From positions 930,001 through 994,000 of the forward strand of contig ADAC02000001.1 in assembly GCA_000163555.2 (NCBI GenBank): DNA of 64,000 nucleotides, in the 5' to 3' direction. Positions within the stretch are counted from its first letter, which is position 1. The number at the start of each line of letters is the position of its first letter. The notes under the pieces are model-generated. The model was not told the origin of the DNA. It did no database searches and worked only from the letters and a program-made list of their open reading frames with translations. Source of the stretch: an alpha proteobacterium HIMB114. GTDB lineage: Bacteria > Pseudomonadota > Alphaproteobacteria > Pelagibacterales > Pelagibacteraceae. Made by a program: the position numbers and the translations under genes. Shown here piece by piece: positions 1 through 8,006 of this stretch.

Positions 1-326
1 TAGGCGATTAACCAACCGTAGTAGGTAACAAAAGATGAAAAATAAATAATAAAAATGAATGAAATAAAATCTAAAACTTTTTTTGTCTTATCGTTTGCCT
101 TATCATAAAAAACTGTAATTCTAATAAATTCTTTATTATGAAAGGTATATGTGAGCGCTAAATATGTAGCCCATATTTGTAATAACCTTGAAATTTCATT
201 AACCCAAATTGTTGGTGCATTAAAAATATATCTAGAGATAACTTCAAAAGATACGATAAAGCCAATCAAAACATATAGTCCAGCGGCAGTATAACCAGAG
301 TATTTTATTGCTTTTTCTAAATTCAT
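1..326 (-). CDS. dctQ: TRAP transporter small permease (DctQ family), partial
   Basis: The gene runs off the left edge, so only about 108 N-terminal residues are visible. They contain three hydrophobic segments in the DctQ four-helix arrangement, with the family-like pattern of an aromatic, hydrophobic first helix and an Asn-Glu-Ile-Ser-Arg sequence near residue 43. DctQ is the small membrane subunit that joins the periplasmic binding protein DctP to the large DctM permease in sodium-driven uptake of organic acids. It lies directly downstream of dctP on the same strand, as in other TRAP operons. No Shine-Dalgarno sequence is visible; a GC-rich hairpin sits 7 bases upstream of the ATG. The large permease gene should lie beyond the window. 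The substrate cannot be told. Confidence 0.85.
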   Translation of the reverse strand, partial: MNLEKAIKYSGYTAAGLYVLIGFIVSFEVISRYIFNAPTIWVNEISRLLQIWATYLALTYTFHNKEFIRITVFYDKANDKTKKVLDFISFIFIIYFSSFVTYYGWLIA

Positions 327-333
327 AAAATTA

Positions 334-358
334 GCCCACCCTCTAATTGAGGGCGGGC
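334..358 (-). terminator. Intercistronic hairpin between dctP and dctQ
   Basis: A 10-bp GC-rich stem (334-343 with 349-358, one mismatch or wobble) has a 5-base loop and lies between the dctP stop and the dctQ start. No long T-run follows, so it may act as a partial terminator or as an mRNA stabiliser that keeps binding-protein mRNA in excess over permease mRNA. This is inferred from position and structure. Confidence 0.6.
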
Positions 359-371
359 AAATTAATTTAGA

Positions 372-1361
372 TTAAAGCTTCTTTGCTTCTTTAACTAGTT
401 TGTCGCCAACGCCACCTGTTCCACCAGTTCTCTTGATATAATCATCAATTACTGATGCAGATGCTTTTTTCAATGCGCTTAACTCTGAACTAGAAAGCTT
501 AACAACTTTCATACCATTTTCTTTGGCAATTTTATAAGCCCCTGCCTCAATGTTGGCCATATCATCTCTGACCGCCTTTTCAGCGATTTTAGATGCAGAC
601 TGTATTGCGCTCTTTTGCTTAGCGTTAAGTTTATTGTACCATTTTTGGTTCACTACAACCACAAACTCAATATCTCCGTGGTTTGTTACTGTAAGAGTAT
701 CCATTACTTGGTAAAGTTTTCTAGATTTAACTCCAGATACTCCAGTCATTCCAGCATCAACTGTACCTCTTTGATAAGCTAAGTACTGTTCAGAACCAGA
801 AATTAAAGCTGGCTTTCCTCCCAATGAAGAAACAAACGCTCCAAGAGTTTTACCAAAAACTCTGACCTTTTTATCTTTAAAGTCAGCTGGTGTTTTCATT
901 GGTCCGCCATTTGAAAGCATTACTGCACTACCATATGCTTGATAATAAAGTGGCATAGCTCCAGTTTTTGAAATTGCCGGATCTAAGATTGATCTAATTT
1001 TAGAACCTTGTGCTGTAGCTTTTCTAACTTTTTTTTCTGAGTCGAATAAGAATGGTAGATAAAATACATCTACTTCAGGATTTGTTCCAGCAAAACGAGT
1101 GATAGATGCAACGCCTGCTTCAATTGCTCCTGATCCTACAGCTTGTGGCACTTCTTTATCTTTATAAAGTTGAGCTGAGTCATAAATTTCAACTTTAATG
1201 TCAGACCTTTTTTCAACTTCTTTTTTGAACACAAGTAGATTTTGACCTAAATGTGCTTTTAGTGGAAGTTGAAGAGTTATTCTCATTTTAGTCTCAGCAA
1301 AAGATGCTGTTGCAAATGAAGCTAAAATGATGGTTATAAATATTTTTTTTAATATTTTCAT
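372..1361 (-). CDS. dctP: TRAP transporter periplasmic substrate-binding protein (DctP)
   Basis: The protein has about 329 residues. It begins with a signal peptide (basic MKILKK start, hydrophobic core, likely cleavage after Ala-Ser-Phe-Ala near residue 22). The mature part follows the DctP pattern, with the AQLYKDKEVPQAV region after the first lobe and a central conserved stretch around the KVRVFG motif that normally carries the carboxylate-binding arginine. The start at 1361 is chosen because GGGAG stands just upstream and the signal peptide begins there; a longer reading frame would add 18 residues with no such features. It delivers a small organic acid or related solute to the DctQM permease. 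The ligand is unknown. It is first in an operon with dctQ. Confidence 0.9.
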   Translation of the reverse strand: MKILKKIFITIILASFATASFAETKMRITLQLPLKAHLGQNLLVFKKEVEKRSDIKVEIYDSAQLYKDKEVPQAVGSGAIEAGVASITRFAGTNPEVDVFYLPFLFDSEKKVRKATAQGSKIRSILDPAISKTGAMPLYYQAYGSAVMLSNGGPMKTPADFKDKKVRVFGKTLGAFVSSLGGKPALISGSEQYLAYQRGTVDAGMTGVSGVKSRKLYQVMDTLTVTNHGDIEFVVVVNQKWYNKLNAKQKSAIQSASKIAEKAVRDDMANIEAGAYKIAKENGMKVVKLSSSELSALKKASASVIDDYIKRTGGTGGVGDKLVKEAKKL

Positions 1362-1529
1362 TATTTCTCCCCCTTTTTTTTTCTCTATTAAATCTCTTAA
1401 AAAACAAAAATTCAAGTAATTATCTTTTTTAATATGATCTATTTGTCATAACTAATTTTGAAGTTTACTAAGGTTTATTGCGGCAAATCAGCAATTTTAA
1501 GTATATAACAAACATTAAAACTTCGCTTT

Positions 1530-2426
1530 ATGAATTGGATAGTTGTTACAGTCATTGCTGCTTTTGTACAAAACCTCAGATTTACTTTACAAAAAAATAT
1601 TAACAAAAAAGTCTCTACCTTTGCTTCATCTTATGTAAGGTTTGCATTTGCATGTCCTTTTGCAATAGCTTTGTTTTTTATTTATTTTCAAGATACTACA
1701 ATTATTGCTCAAGCATTATCGAACGACAAATTCATTATCTATTTTATATCGGCATCAATATCACAAATAATTTTTACATTTATTATGCTGTACTTATTTC
1801 AATTCTCAAATTTTATAATTGGAACATCATTGAGTAAGACAGAAGTAATACAAATCGTAGCTTTAGAACTTGTATTATTTGGTGATACTTTAAGTTTTTT
1901 AGCAACAACTGGTGTAATAATTTCAACAATAGGAATTATTATTTTTTCAGTTAAAAATTTAAATCTTTTCATTAAAAATTTATTTTCAAAAACAACAATT
2001 ATTGGAATAATTACAGGTTTTTTTTTGGGTTTAAGTGTTGTGTTGTATCGTGGGGCAACATTAAGTCTTACAGAATTTGATTCAAAATTTGAAAAAGCAT
2101 TATGTACTTTGTTTTTTGGAGTTACTTTTCAAACAATGCTCATGACGATTTATATTTGTCTATTTGAAAGAGGAGAATTTAAAAAACTTTATGAACATAG
2201 ATATCAATGTCTAACAGCAGGGTTTTGTAGCTTCGTGGGAACTTTATCGTGGTTTTATGCATTTTCATTAATACAATCTTCTTTTGTAAGAGCATTGGGC
2301 CAAATCGAATTATTATTTAGCTATTTCTCTTCAACATTATTTTTTAAGGAAAAGGTTAAATTAATCGAAATAATCGGAATCTTAATTTTCGTTACGGGAG
2401 TTACCATTATGCTAGTTTTTAAATAA
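1530..2426 (+). CDS. EamA/DMT-superfamily permease
   Basis: The 298-residue protein is almost entirely hydrophobic and has about ten predicted membrane helices in two repeated halves, the EamA (drug/metabolite transporter) architecture. The N terminus starts directly in the first helix. Members export amino acids, metabolites or toxic compounds across the inner membrane; the substrate cannot be read from sequence. Its last 15 bases overlap the end of the convergent LysR-like gene. A second DMT permease occurs at 30648-31532 but is not next to it. No clear Shine-Dalgarno sequence precedes the ATG. Confidence 0.8.
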   Translation: MNWIVVTVIAAFVQNLRFTLQKNINKKVSTFASSYVRFAFACPFAIALFFIYFQDTTIIAQALSNDKFIIYFISASISQIIFTFIMLYLFQFSNFIIGTSLSKTEVIQIVALELVLFGDTLSFLATTGVIISTIGIIIFSVKNLNLFIKNLFSKTTIIGIITGFFLGLSVVLYRGATLSLTEFDSKFEKALCTLFFGVTFQTMLMTIYICLFERGEFKKLYEHRYQCLTAGFCSFVGTLSWFYAFSLIQSSFVRALGQIELLFSYFSSTLFFKEKVKLIEIIGILIFVTGVTIMLVFK

Positions 2427-2657
2427 ACTTAAATTAGTATCAAATTCATTTACAACTTTTAAAAGAGCATTTCCTTTTTCAGTTAGTTGAATTCCATTTT
2501 TCATATGTCGAATAAATAATTTGAAACCTAGGTCTTTTTCTAAGCTCATTATATCTCGACTAAAACTAGATTGAGATTTTTTAAGAACTTTAGAAGCATA
2601 ATTAAAACTTTTAAATGTTGAGATTTTTTTAAATGTTTCTAACTTTTTCCAATTCAT
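2412..2657 (-). CDS. LysR-type helix-turn-helix domain protein without effector domain
   Basis: The 81-residue product aligns with the N-terminal DNA-binding domain of LysR-type regulators. It starts with the usual MNWKKLETFKKI helix, has the turn and recognition helix around FNYASKVLKKSQSSFSRD, and the wing region GFKLFIRH...LTEKGNALL. LysR proteins are normally about 300 residues, with a C-terminal ligand-binding domain that is absent here. The frame stops inside the linker helix, and the following DNA is the convergent DMT gene, so no remnant of the effector domain is left. It may be a functional minimal DNA-binding protein or a truncated gene. Its target may be the neighbouring DMT gene or amtB, but this is speculation. 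Confidence 0.65.
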   Translation of the reverse strand: MNWKKLETFKKISTFKSFNYASKVLKKSQSSFSRDIMSLEKDLGFKLFIRHMKNGIQLTEKGNALLKVVNEFDTNLSLFKN

Positions 2658-2725
2658 AGTTTTAATTTAATATAATTGGTTAAATTTAATAATATTGTTT
2701 ATGCAATTCAGTTATGACAAAAATA

Positions 2726-2755
2726 AAAAGGCCCAGATTTTAAGTCTGGGCCTTT
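2726..2755 (-). terminator. Rho-independent terminator of amtB
   Basis: A perfect 12-bp stem, AAAAGGCCCAGA with its complement, has a 6-base loop and lies about 25 bases after the amtB stop. The A/T ends of the stem give a U-run on either strand, so it could also work in the other direction. Confidence 0.85.
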
Positions 2756-2781
2756 TATTAGATAAATTAAACTAACTATGT

Positions 2782-4074
2782 TTAATCTCTTATTGAGTAT
2801 GCAATAACTCCGATTTCAGCTACGTCTGTACCTTTAGTTTCGGCTTCTTTACTTACTCTAATTCCAAATGTACTTGCCATTACCTTCCAGACCACAAATG
2901 ATACTACGAAGACAAAAGCTATAACACTAATCACTCCAAGGAACTGTGCCCCAAAGTTAGCGTCAGCATTTGATAAAGGAACTGCTAATGTTCCCCAAAT
3001 TCCAGCGAACATATGTACAGGAATTGCTCCAACTACATCATCAATCTTTAATTTGAATAATAGTTTAGTTCCTAACACAACGATTGCTCCACCAATTGCT
3101 CCAATAATAATTGCAGCACCAGGTGTTGGCGCTAATGGTTCAGCTGTAATTGCAACTAATCCACCTAAACAACCATTTAACATCATAATGACGTCTGTCT
3201 TACCAGTTAAAAATCTAGTGATTAAAGCATTAGCAATTACACCACCACAAGCAGCCAAGTTAGTGTTGATGAAAATTTTTGCAATTGCAGTTGCGTCATC
3301 AACAGTACCTAAAGCTAATTGTGATCCACCATTAAATCCAAACCAACCAAACCAAAGGATAAATACACCAATAGTTACTTGTGGAATTGATGAATTTGCA
3401 AATGGCGGCATAGGCTTTTCACCAGATCTAGCAAATCTTCCAAGTCTTGGACCTAGAACGATTGCACCAGCTAAAGCAGCAGCTCCACCTGCAGCGTGAA
3501 CAAGAGTTGAACCAGCGAAATCAGAAAAGCCAGCTTTTGCTAACCAGCCTCCACCCCACTGCCAACCCATTTCGATTGGGTAAATTACACCAGTTAAGAT
3601 TGCCGCAAAAATAAAAAACGGCCAAATTTTAATTCTTTCAGCTAAAGCTCCTGAAACGATTGATACGGTTGTTGCACAGAATACCATTTGGAAAAACCAA
3701 TCAGATCCATCTGAATAACCAGTATCTAATTTTGATGCATCGCTCCATGGGATGAATGAGCCAATGTATCCACCTTCGGGAATACCATATGCTAAATTAT
3801 ATCCTCCAAGCCAGAACATGATTCCAGCTATAGAGAATAAACCAATATTTTTTGCCGCAATAGTTGATACACTTTTAGATGTTACCATCCCTGATTCCAA
3901 CATTGCAAAACCTGGCGCCATAAACATTACTAGAAAACCACATATTAAGAATAATAATGTATTAAACACATATTGTGTTTCAGCCCCTACCTTACTTTCG
4001 GCAGAAAAACTGGGTTCTACTAGAAATATTAAAGCGAACAGTGCAAAAGATAAGTAGTGACTTATTTTTTTCAT
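2782..4074 (-). CDS. amtB: Ammonium transporter (Amt/MEP/Rh family)
   Basis: The 430-residue protein has an N-terminal signal-like helix followed by eleven membrane segments, as in AmtB. Family signatures are visible: the DGSDWFFQMVF region, the AERIK motif, the first pore histidine in STLVHAAGG and the second in IPVHMFAGIWGTLA. The protein conducts ammonium/ammonia across the inner membrane. A good Shine-Dalgarno sequence (AAGGAG) precedes the ATG. There is no neighbouring glnK/PII gene, which usually accompanies amtB. A 276-base gap with several hairpins lies upstream and could carry control elements. A terminator follows. Identification is secure. Confidence 0.96.
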   Translation of the reverse strand: MKKISHYLSFALFALIFLVEPSFSAESKVGAETQYVFNTLLFLICGFLVMFMAPGFAMLESGMVTSKSVSTIAAKNIGLFSIAGIMFWLGGYNLAYGIPEGGYIGSFIPWSDASKLDTGYSDGSDWFFQMVFCATTVSIVSGALAERIKIWPFFIFAAILTGVIYPIEMGWQWGGGWLAKAGFSDFAGSTLVHAAGGAAALAGAIVLGPRLGRFARSGEKPMPPFANSSIPQVTIGVFILWFGWFGFNGGSQLALGTVDDATAIAKIFINTNLAACGGVIANALITRFLTGKTDVIMMLNGCLGGLVAITAEPLAPTPGAAIIIGAIGGAIVVLGTKLLFKLKIDDVVGAIPVHMFAGIWGTLAVPLSNADANFGAQFLGVISVIAFVFVVSFVVWKVMASTFGIRVSKEAETKGTDVAEIGVIAYSIRD

Positions 4075-4350
4075 TTTATTCTCCTTAAATAAATTTTTGT
4101 TGTTATGCAGAATTTAGATAGTTAGCTGTTGTTAAAAAAGTGTTAATCTGGATAATCAGCGTTTCATAAATTAGATATCTAAAAACGGAATACTTGATCT
4201 GATGATATTGAATGTTTTGGTGTGCTTAAATTTAACTAACAGGGGACATGAAGTGAGCAAACTCAAGCACACACTTAAGTCCTATTCGTATTCGTTTCTT
4301 TTTTGAATCAAAAATGTTCTAATTCACCCAATACGAGTCTTTAGATTAAA
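4075..4350 (-). promoter_or_regulatory. Hairpin-rich region upstream of amtB; possible leader or small RNA
   Basis: This 276-base gap between the end of the aminotransferase gene and amtB holds several complementary segments. They are a 7-bp helix (4286-4292 with 4330-4336) enclosing a 5-bp helix (4304-4308 with 4322-4326), and an 8-bp helix (4220-4227 with 4265-4272) enclosing a 4-bp hairpin (4254-4257 with 4262-4265). GGAC at 4244-4247 is complementary to GTCC at 4279-4282, outside the last helix, which would form a pseudoknot. A 12-bp palindrome centred on GATATC lies near 4171-4182. It matches no riboswitch or RNA family I can name. Direction is uncertain; an amtB leader (minus strand) is the simplest reading. 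Confidence 0.4.
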
Positions 4351-5205
4351 TTAAATCGCTATTTTTTTAGCTTTTTCGATATATTTTCCACGCAACAATT
4401 TGGTGAATTTTCCTGGTTTTCCATCTCCAATTGTTGACTGATTGATTTTAATTACAGGTGTAACAAAAGTTGTAGCACTTGTTACAAACGCTTCATCTGC
4501 ACTTTGAGCTTCATTAATTGTAAAATTTTTAAAATTAACTTTGTAATTCAACTCTTCTGCACATTCGATAACCGCCTCTCTCGTAATTCCTCTTAATATC
4601 AAGTTATCAAACTGCCTTGTAATCACAGTGCCTTTTCTAATTATCCAAGCATTATTTGATGTTCCCTCAGTAATAAATCCATTTCTAACCATCCAAGCAT
4701 CATCAAAACCTTTTTCAACCGCAGAAGATTTTGCAAATGAAGGGTATAAAAGTTGAACTGTTTTGATATCACAACGACCCCACCGCATATCATCAGTCGT
4801 CATAACTTGAATTCCTTTTAAAGCTGCATCATTTTTTAATAAGTCTTTGACTTGAGTAAAAGCTGAAACTGTCAACTCTGTTTTTTTATCTGGAAAATCA
4901 AAACTTCTCTCAGCTACACCACGTGACACCTGAAGATAAACCACACCCTCTTTTAAATTATTTTTTTTTACTAATTCTCTGTGAAATAATTCAAGATCTT
5001 TATGATCTAATAATTTTGGATAATTTAACTCTGTCATTGATCGGTCAAGTCGTTTCATATGATTTTTAAAATCAATTAACTTACCGTCTAATACTGAAGT
5101 TACTTCATACAATGCATCACTAAATAGCAAAGCACGATCAAAAATTGAAACTTTTGCCTGCGCTTCATCAAGATACTCACCGTTTAAATAAACTGTTCTT
5201 CCCAT
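4351..5205 (-). CDS. Class IV PLP-dependent aminotransferase (D-amino-acid transaminase-like)
   Basis: The 284-residue protein has the fold-type IV pattern: VYLNGEYLDEAQAKVSIFDRALLFSDALYE at the N terminus is split here as VYLNGEYL and FDRALLFSDALYE. The PLP lysine lies in the SFAKSSAVEKG region, and EGTSNNAWII and ILRGITRE are the cofactor-binding segments. Length and N terminus fit D-alanine aminotransferase better than branched-chain aminotransferase, which is longer. It would interconvert D- or L-amino acids and 2-oxo acids. It starts two bases after the nadB stop, so the two are probably cotranscribed. Substrate is not certain; aminodeoxychorismate lyase is a less likely alternative. Confidence 0.8.
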   Translation of the reverse strand: MGRTVYLNGEYLDEAQAKVSIFDRALLFSDALYEVTSVLDGKLIDFKNHMKRLDRSMTELNYPKLLDHKDLELFHRELVKKNNLKEGVVYLQVSRGVAERSFDFPDKKTELTVSAFTQVKDLLKNDAALKGIQVMTTDDMRWGRCDIKTVQLLYPSFAKSSAVEKGFDDAWMVRNGFITEGTSNNAWIIRKGTVITRQFDNLILRGITREAVIECAEELNYKVNFKNFTINEAQSADEAFVTSATTFVTPVIKINQSTIGDGKPGKFTKLLRGKYIEKAKKIAI

Positions 5206-5207
5206 AA

Positions 5208-6788
5208 TCAGACGGCTTTTTTAAATTTTTTATCTAAGTAATCAACTAAATCATTTTGCTCAAAAATATTTCTTTTTAGTAATTGACTATTTTGGCTTGG
5301 ATAATCAGTTCTAAAATGAGTACCGCGACTTTCTTTTCTCTGTAGTGCGGCATAAGTAATAAGTTTAGATACAAGAAGCATATCTTTTAACTTTGCAGAT
5401 AACTTATCTGCTTCTCTTTCTATTCGAAGAAACTCTATAAATGCTTGGTTTAAAGTAGACTCATTTCTTTCTACTCCAACAAATTTATTCATTGCAGATC
5501 TTAGTTGCCATATATATTTCTTGGCTCTAATTTTGCTTATTGTTTTCTCTTTAGGAATATAATTTTCTATATTTATTAATTTGTAACTCTGTTTTGGAGG
5601 TTCTGAATTTATTTTATTGGCAATTCGTCTTGAGAAAACAAATGCTTCTAAAAGAGAGTTACTTGCTAAACGATTTGCACCATGTGCTCCTGTTGAACTG
5701 CATTCGCCACATGCCCATAGTCCTTCAACACTTGTTTTTCCATCAATATCAACTTTGATACCACCCATATGATAATGAGCAGCTGGTATAATAGGTATCA
5801 AATCTTTCATTGGATCAATAGAGGCTTGTTTTAAATAGTATGAAGCTGTTGGAAACATTGATTTAAAATCAATTTTAAAATGTCTACAATCTAAAAAAGT
5901 GGAATGGCCTTTTAGCTTATGATTATGAATTGATCTTGATACAATATCACGAGGAGCGAGCTCGCCTAAATCATTGTCATCAAATACAAATCGATGATTA
6001 TTTTCATCAACAATAAAAGCACCTTCTCCTCTTATAGCTTCTGTTAATAATGGCGCTGGATCAATTCCAACATCTAAAGCTGTTGGATGAAATTGAACGA
6101 ACTCTAGATCGACAAGTTTTGCGCCAGCTTGGGCAGCCATGGCAATTGCTTCTCCATACACATCTCTAGGATTGGTCGTATGAGCGTAAATGCTTCCTAA
6201 TCCTCCGGTTGCAAGAATAATATTGGGCGATTGAAAAAATACAAAGTTATCAGCAACTTCATTTTTATGAATATGCCCCATTATTCCATGACACTTACTA
6301 TCTTTTTGAATGATGTGATCGACAGAAACATCTTCAACAAAAGTAATGTGCCCTTGTTGTTTTGCATAATCGATGAGGTTACTTACTAAATATTTGCCTG
6401 ATTGATCTCCATTAATTTTTAACACTCTTCTATAAGAGTGAGCAGCTTCCTTAGATAATGTAAATTCATCATTATCTTTATCAAATCTTACTCCAATTTT
6501 TTCTAAAAATTTAACTATATCCAAAGCATCATCAGTAATAACTTTCACAGCTTGTTCATTGCTTAGTCCGGAACTAGCTTTTAAAGTATCCTCGAAATGT
6601 TTTTTTGGACTATCTTCTTTTGTTACCGCTGCCGCAATACCACCTTGCGCCCACGCACTGGATGACATTTCTCCAAGTTTACGTTTCGTCACTAAAGTTA
6701 CTTTTCTAGGGTATAATGAAATTGCAGTCATTAATCCGGAAATTCCAGAGCCAACTATAACAACATCAGATTTATAAATACTTTCCAT
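5208..6788 (-). CDS. nadB: L-aspartate oxidase
   Basis: The 526-residue flavoprotein begins with an FAD-binding GSGISGL motif near residue 12, followed by the SAWAQGGIAAAV segment typical of NadB. Further signatures are EFVQFHPTALD, the arginine-containing RGEGAFIV segment, HYHMGGI and GANRLASNSLLEA, then a C-terminal helical domain. NadB oxidises L-aspartate to iminoaspartate, the first step of de novo NAD synthesis, and would work with quinolinate synthase (NadA), which is not in this window. The homologous succinate dehydrogenase subunit is excluded by length, by the motif order and by the absence of sdh partners. A class IV aminotransferase gene follows after two bases. Confidence 0.94.
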   Translation of the reverse strand: MESIYKSDVVIVGSGISGLMTAISLYPRKVTLVTKRKLGEMSSSAWAQGGIAAAVTKEDSPKKHFEDTLKASSGLSNEQAVKVITDDALDIVKFLEKIGVRFDKDNDEFTLSKEAAHSYRRVLKINGDQSGKYLVSNLIDYAKQQGHITFVEDVSVDHIIQKDSKCHGIMGHIHKNEVADNFVFFQSPNIILATGGLGSIYAHTTNPRDVYGEAIAMAAQAGAKLVDLEFVQFHPTALDVGIDPAPLLTEAIRGEGAFIVDENNHRFVFDDNDLGELAPRDIVSRSIHNHKLKGHSTFLDCRHFKIDFKSMFPTASYYLKQASIDPMKDLIPIIPAAHYHMGGIKVDIDGKTSVEGLWACGECSSTGAHGANRLASNSLLEAFVFSRRIANKINSEPPKQSYKLINIENYIPKEKTISKIRAKKYIWQLRSAMNKFVGVERNESTLNQAFIEFLRIEREADKLSAKLKDMLLVSKLITYAALQRKESRGTHFRTDYPSQNSQLLKRNIFEQNDLVDYLDKKFKKAV

Positions 6789-6816
6789 TAGTAAATTTTA
6801 ATATATATGAGTGTTT

Positions 6817-7248
6817 ATGAAAACTTTTTTAGTCCTTTTAGTGTCCCTTTTTTTATCACTCAACGTTTATGCCGCAGGAAGTGATGATGATACCGTTGTT
6901 AAACCAAGAGCGTATAAAAAAGCGGTAAAGCTTATTAAAAAAGAAAATTATTCAGAAGCTGTAAAACTGTTAGAGGAAATTTTACAAAAAAATAAATATC
7001 AACAAGATCCTGATATTTTGAATGAATATGCCTTTGCTTTGAGAAAAAGTGGCGACCTTTCAAATGCTGAAATAAATTATAACAAAGCTTTAAAAATTGA
7101 TCCAAACCACAAAGGAGCCCTAGAATACTTAGGAGAACTCTATGTCGATACAAAAAGAAAAGATAAAGCTAATTTAATTTTGGTAAAATTAGAAAATTGT
7201 AAGTGTGAGGAATATTCTGAATTAAAATCTTATATTGCTAATAACTAG
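6817..7248 (+). CDS. Small secreted TPR-repeat protein
   Basis: The product has about 143 residues and begins with a signal peptide (MKTFLVLLVSLFLSL, likely cut after Val-Tyr-Ala). The mature part contains at least two tetratricopeptide repeats: NYSEAVKLLEEIL, and NEYAFALRKSGDLSNAEINYNKAL followed by IDPNHKGALEYLGELY. A Cys-Lys-Cys pair lies near the C terminus. TPRs bind partner proteins; the partner is unknown. I prefer the ATG at 6817 to an in-frame GTG at 6811, since it gives a normal signal peptide; neither has a clear ribosome binding site. It is divergent from nadB and convergent with the next gene. Confidence 0.75.
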   Translation: MKTFLVLLVSLFLSLNVYAAGSDDDTVVKPRAYKKAVKLIKKENYSEAVKLLEEILQKNKYQQDPDILNEYAFALRKSGDLSNAEINYNKALKIDPNHKGALEYLGELYVDTKRKDKANLILVKLENCKCEEYSELKSYIANN

Positions 7249-7952
7249 TTAGCTGCCTCTAGTAACCTTAATACACATTCACCGAATTTTTCTGTCTTTG
7301 GCTTAAAACCTAAATCCTCACATTGTTTTTTATATTTATCTAAATTTACATTTGAGGATTTGCTTTTTTCTTTTTTTGGACGGTCTATATCTTTGCCAAC
7401 TTCTTTTAGAACTTTAGCAAACTCATACTTTGAAAAATTTATAAATTTTATAGAACATTTTTTTGTATCAGAAATTTTTAATTCTTTACCATCTTCTGTT
7501 TTTAAGTTCTTGACTTTAGTTTCATTGCAATGATCTAAAGCCATATTTATAAAAGTATCTTTTGGTAAATCCGCATCATCTACAATTTTAGGTTTTAAAT
7601 AATTACATTTTTGTAAATTTAATGGACCGACGATTAAACCTTTTTTACCAACACATTTTGATTTTTTATCTCCAAAAAAATGGTGTTTGCTATTGTAGAT
7701 ATGTTGGTTGACAGTTTCTTTTCCATTAACTGTCATTTTTTGTGACAATAACGCTAAATATTTAGGTTTTATCTCTAAATGCTCTTTAAGCTTAAACCAA
7801 TACGCTTTAGTTTTCGAATAATCGTCCGCGTATGCATCCTTTTTATTATAGCCTAAATTTACTAATTCTTTGTAATCATCAGGTCCTAATCTCTTTTCCG
7901 CAAAACTAGGAGAGGATAAAAAAACTATAAAAATAAATATAATTCTAAACAT
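7245..7952 (-). CDS. Secreted protein of unknown function with paired cysteines
   Basis: The 235-residue product starts with a clear signal peptide (hydrophobic stretch to about residue 17, cleavage near Ser-Phe-Ala-Glu). The mature part is lysine-rich and holds about seven cysteines, several evenly spaced, so it may carry disulfides in the periplasm. I do not recognise a family. The C terminus (QCEDLGFKPKTEKFGECVLRLLE) resembles short repeats in which two cysteines about 14 residues apart flank a Gly-Phe-x-x-Gly-Thr-like core, seen in some alphaproteobacterial secreted proteins. It ends 4 bases inside the convergent TPR gene. Confidence 0.65.
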   Translation of the reverse strand: MFRIIFIFIVFLSSPSFAEKRLGPDDYKELVNLGYNKKDAYADDYSKTKAYWFKLKEHLEIKPKYLALLSQKMTVNGKETVNQHIYNSKHHFFGDKKSKCVGKKGLIVGPLNLQKCNYLKPKIVDDADLPKDTFINMALDHCNETKVKNLKTEDGKELKISDTKKCSIKFINFSKYEFAKVLKEVGKDIDRPKKEKSKSSNVNLDKYKKQCEDLGFKPKTEKFGECVLRLLEAAN

Positions 7953-8006
7953 CTGCTAATTTTTGTATCAATTGACTTTATTTAGTCAACATAGTTAAAT
8001 AATAAC

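Noticed and set aside
1362-1415. Longer start for dctP at 1415
   Set aside because: The extra 18 residues precede a normal ribosome binding site and signal peptide start at 1361, so they are unlikely to be translated.
3053-3499. Plus-strand 148-residue ORF
   Set aside because: It is antisense to the strongly conserved amtB gene and has the proline/alanine-rich composition of a shadow frame.
4075-4350. SRP RNA, RNase P RNA, tmRNA or tRNA in the amtB upstream gap
   Set aside because: The diagnostic conserved segments of each (SRP tetraloop domain, RNase P core, tmRNA acceptor and tag, tRNA T-arm) were looked for and not found.
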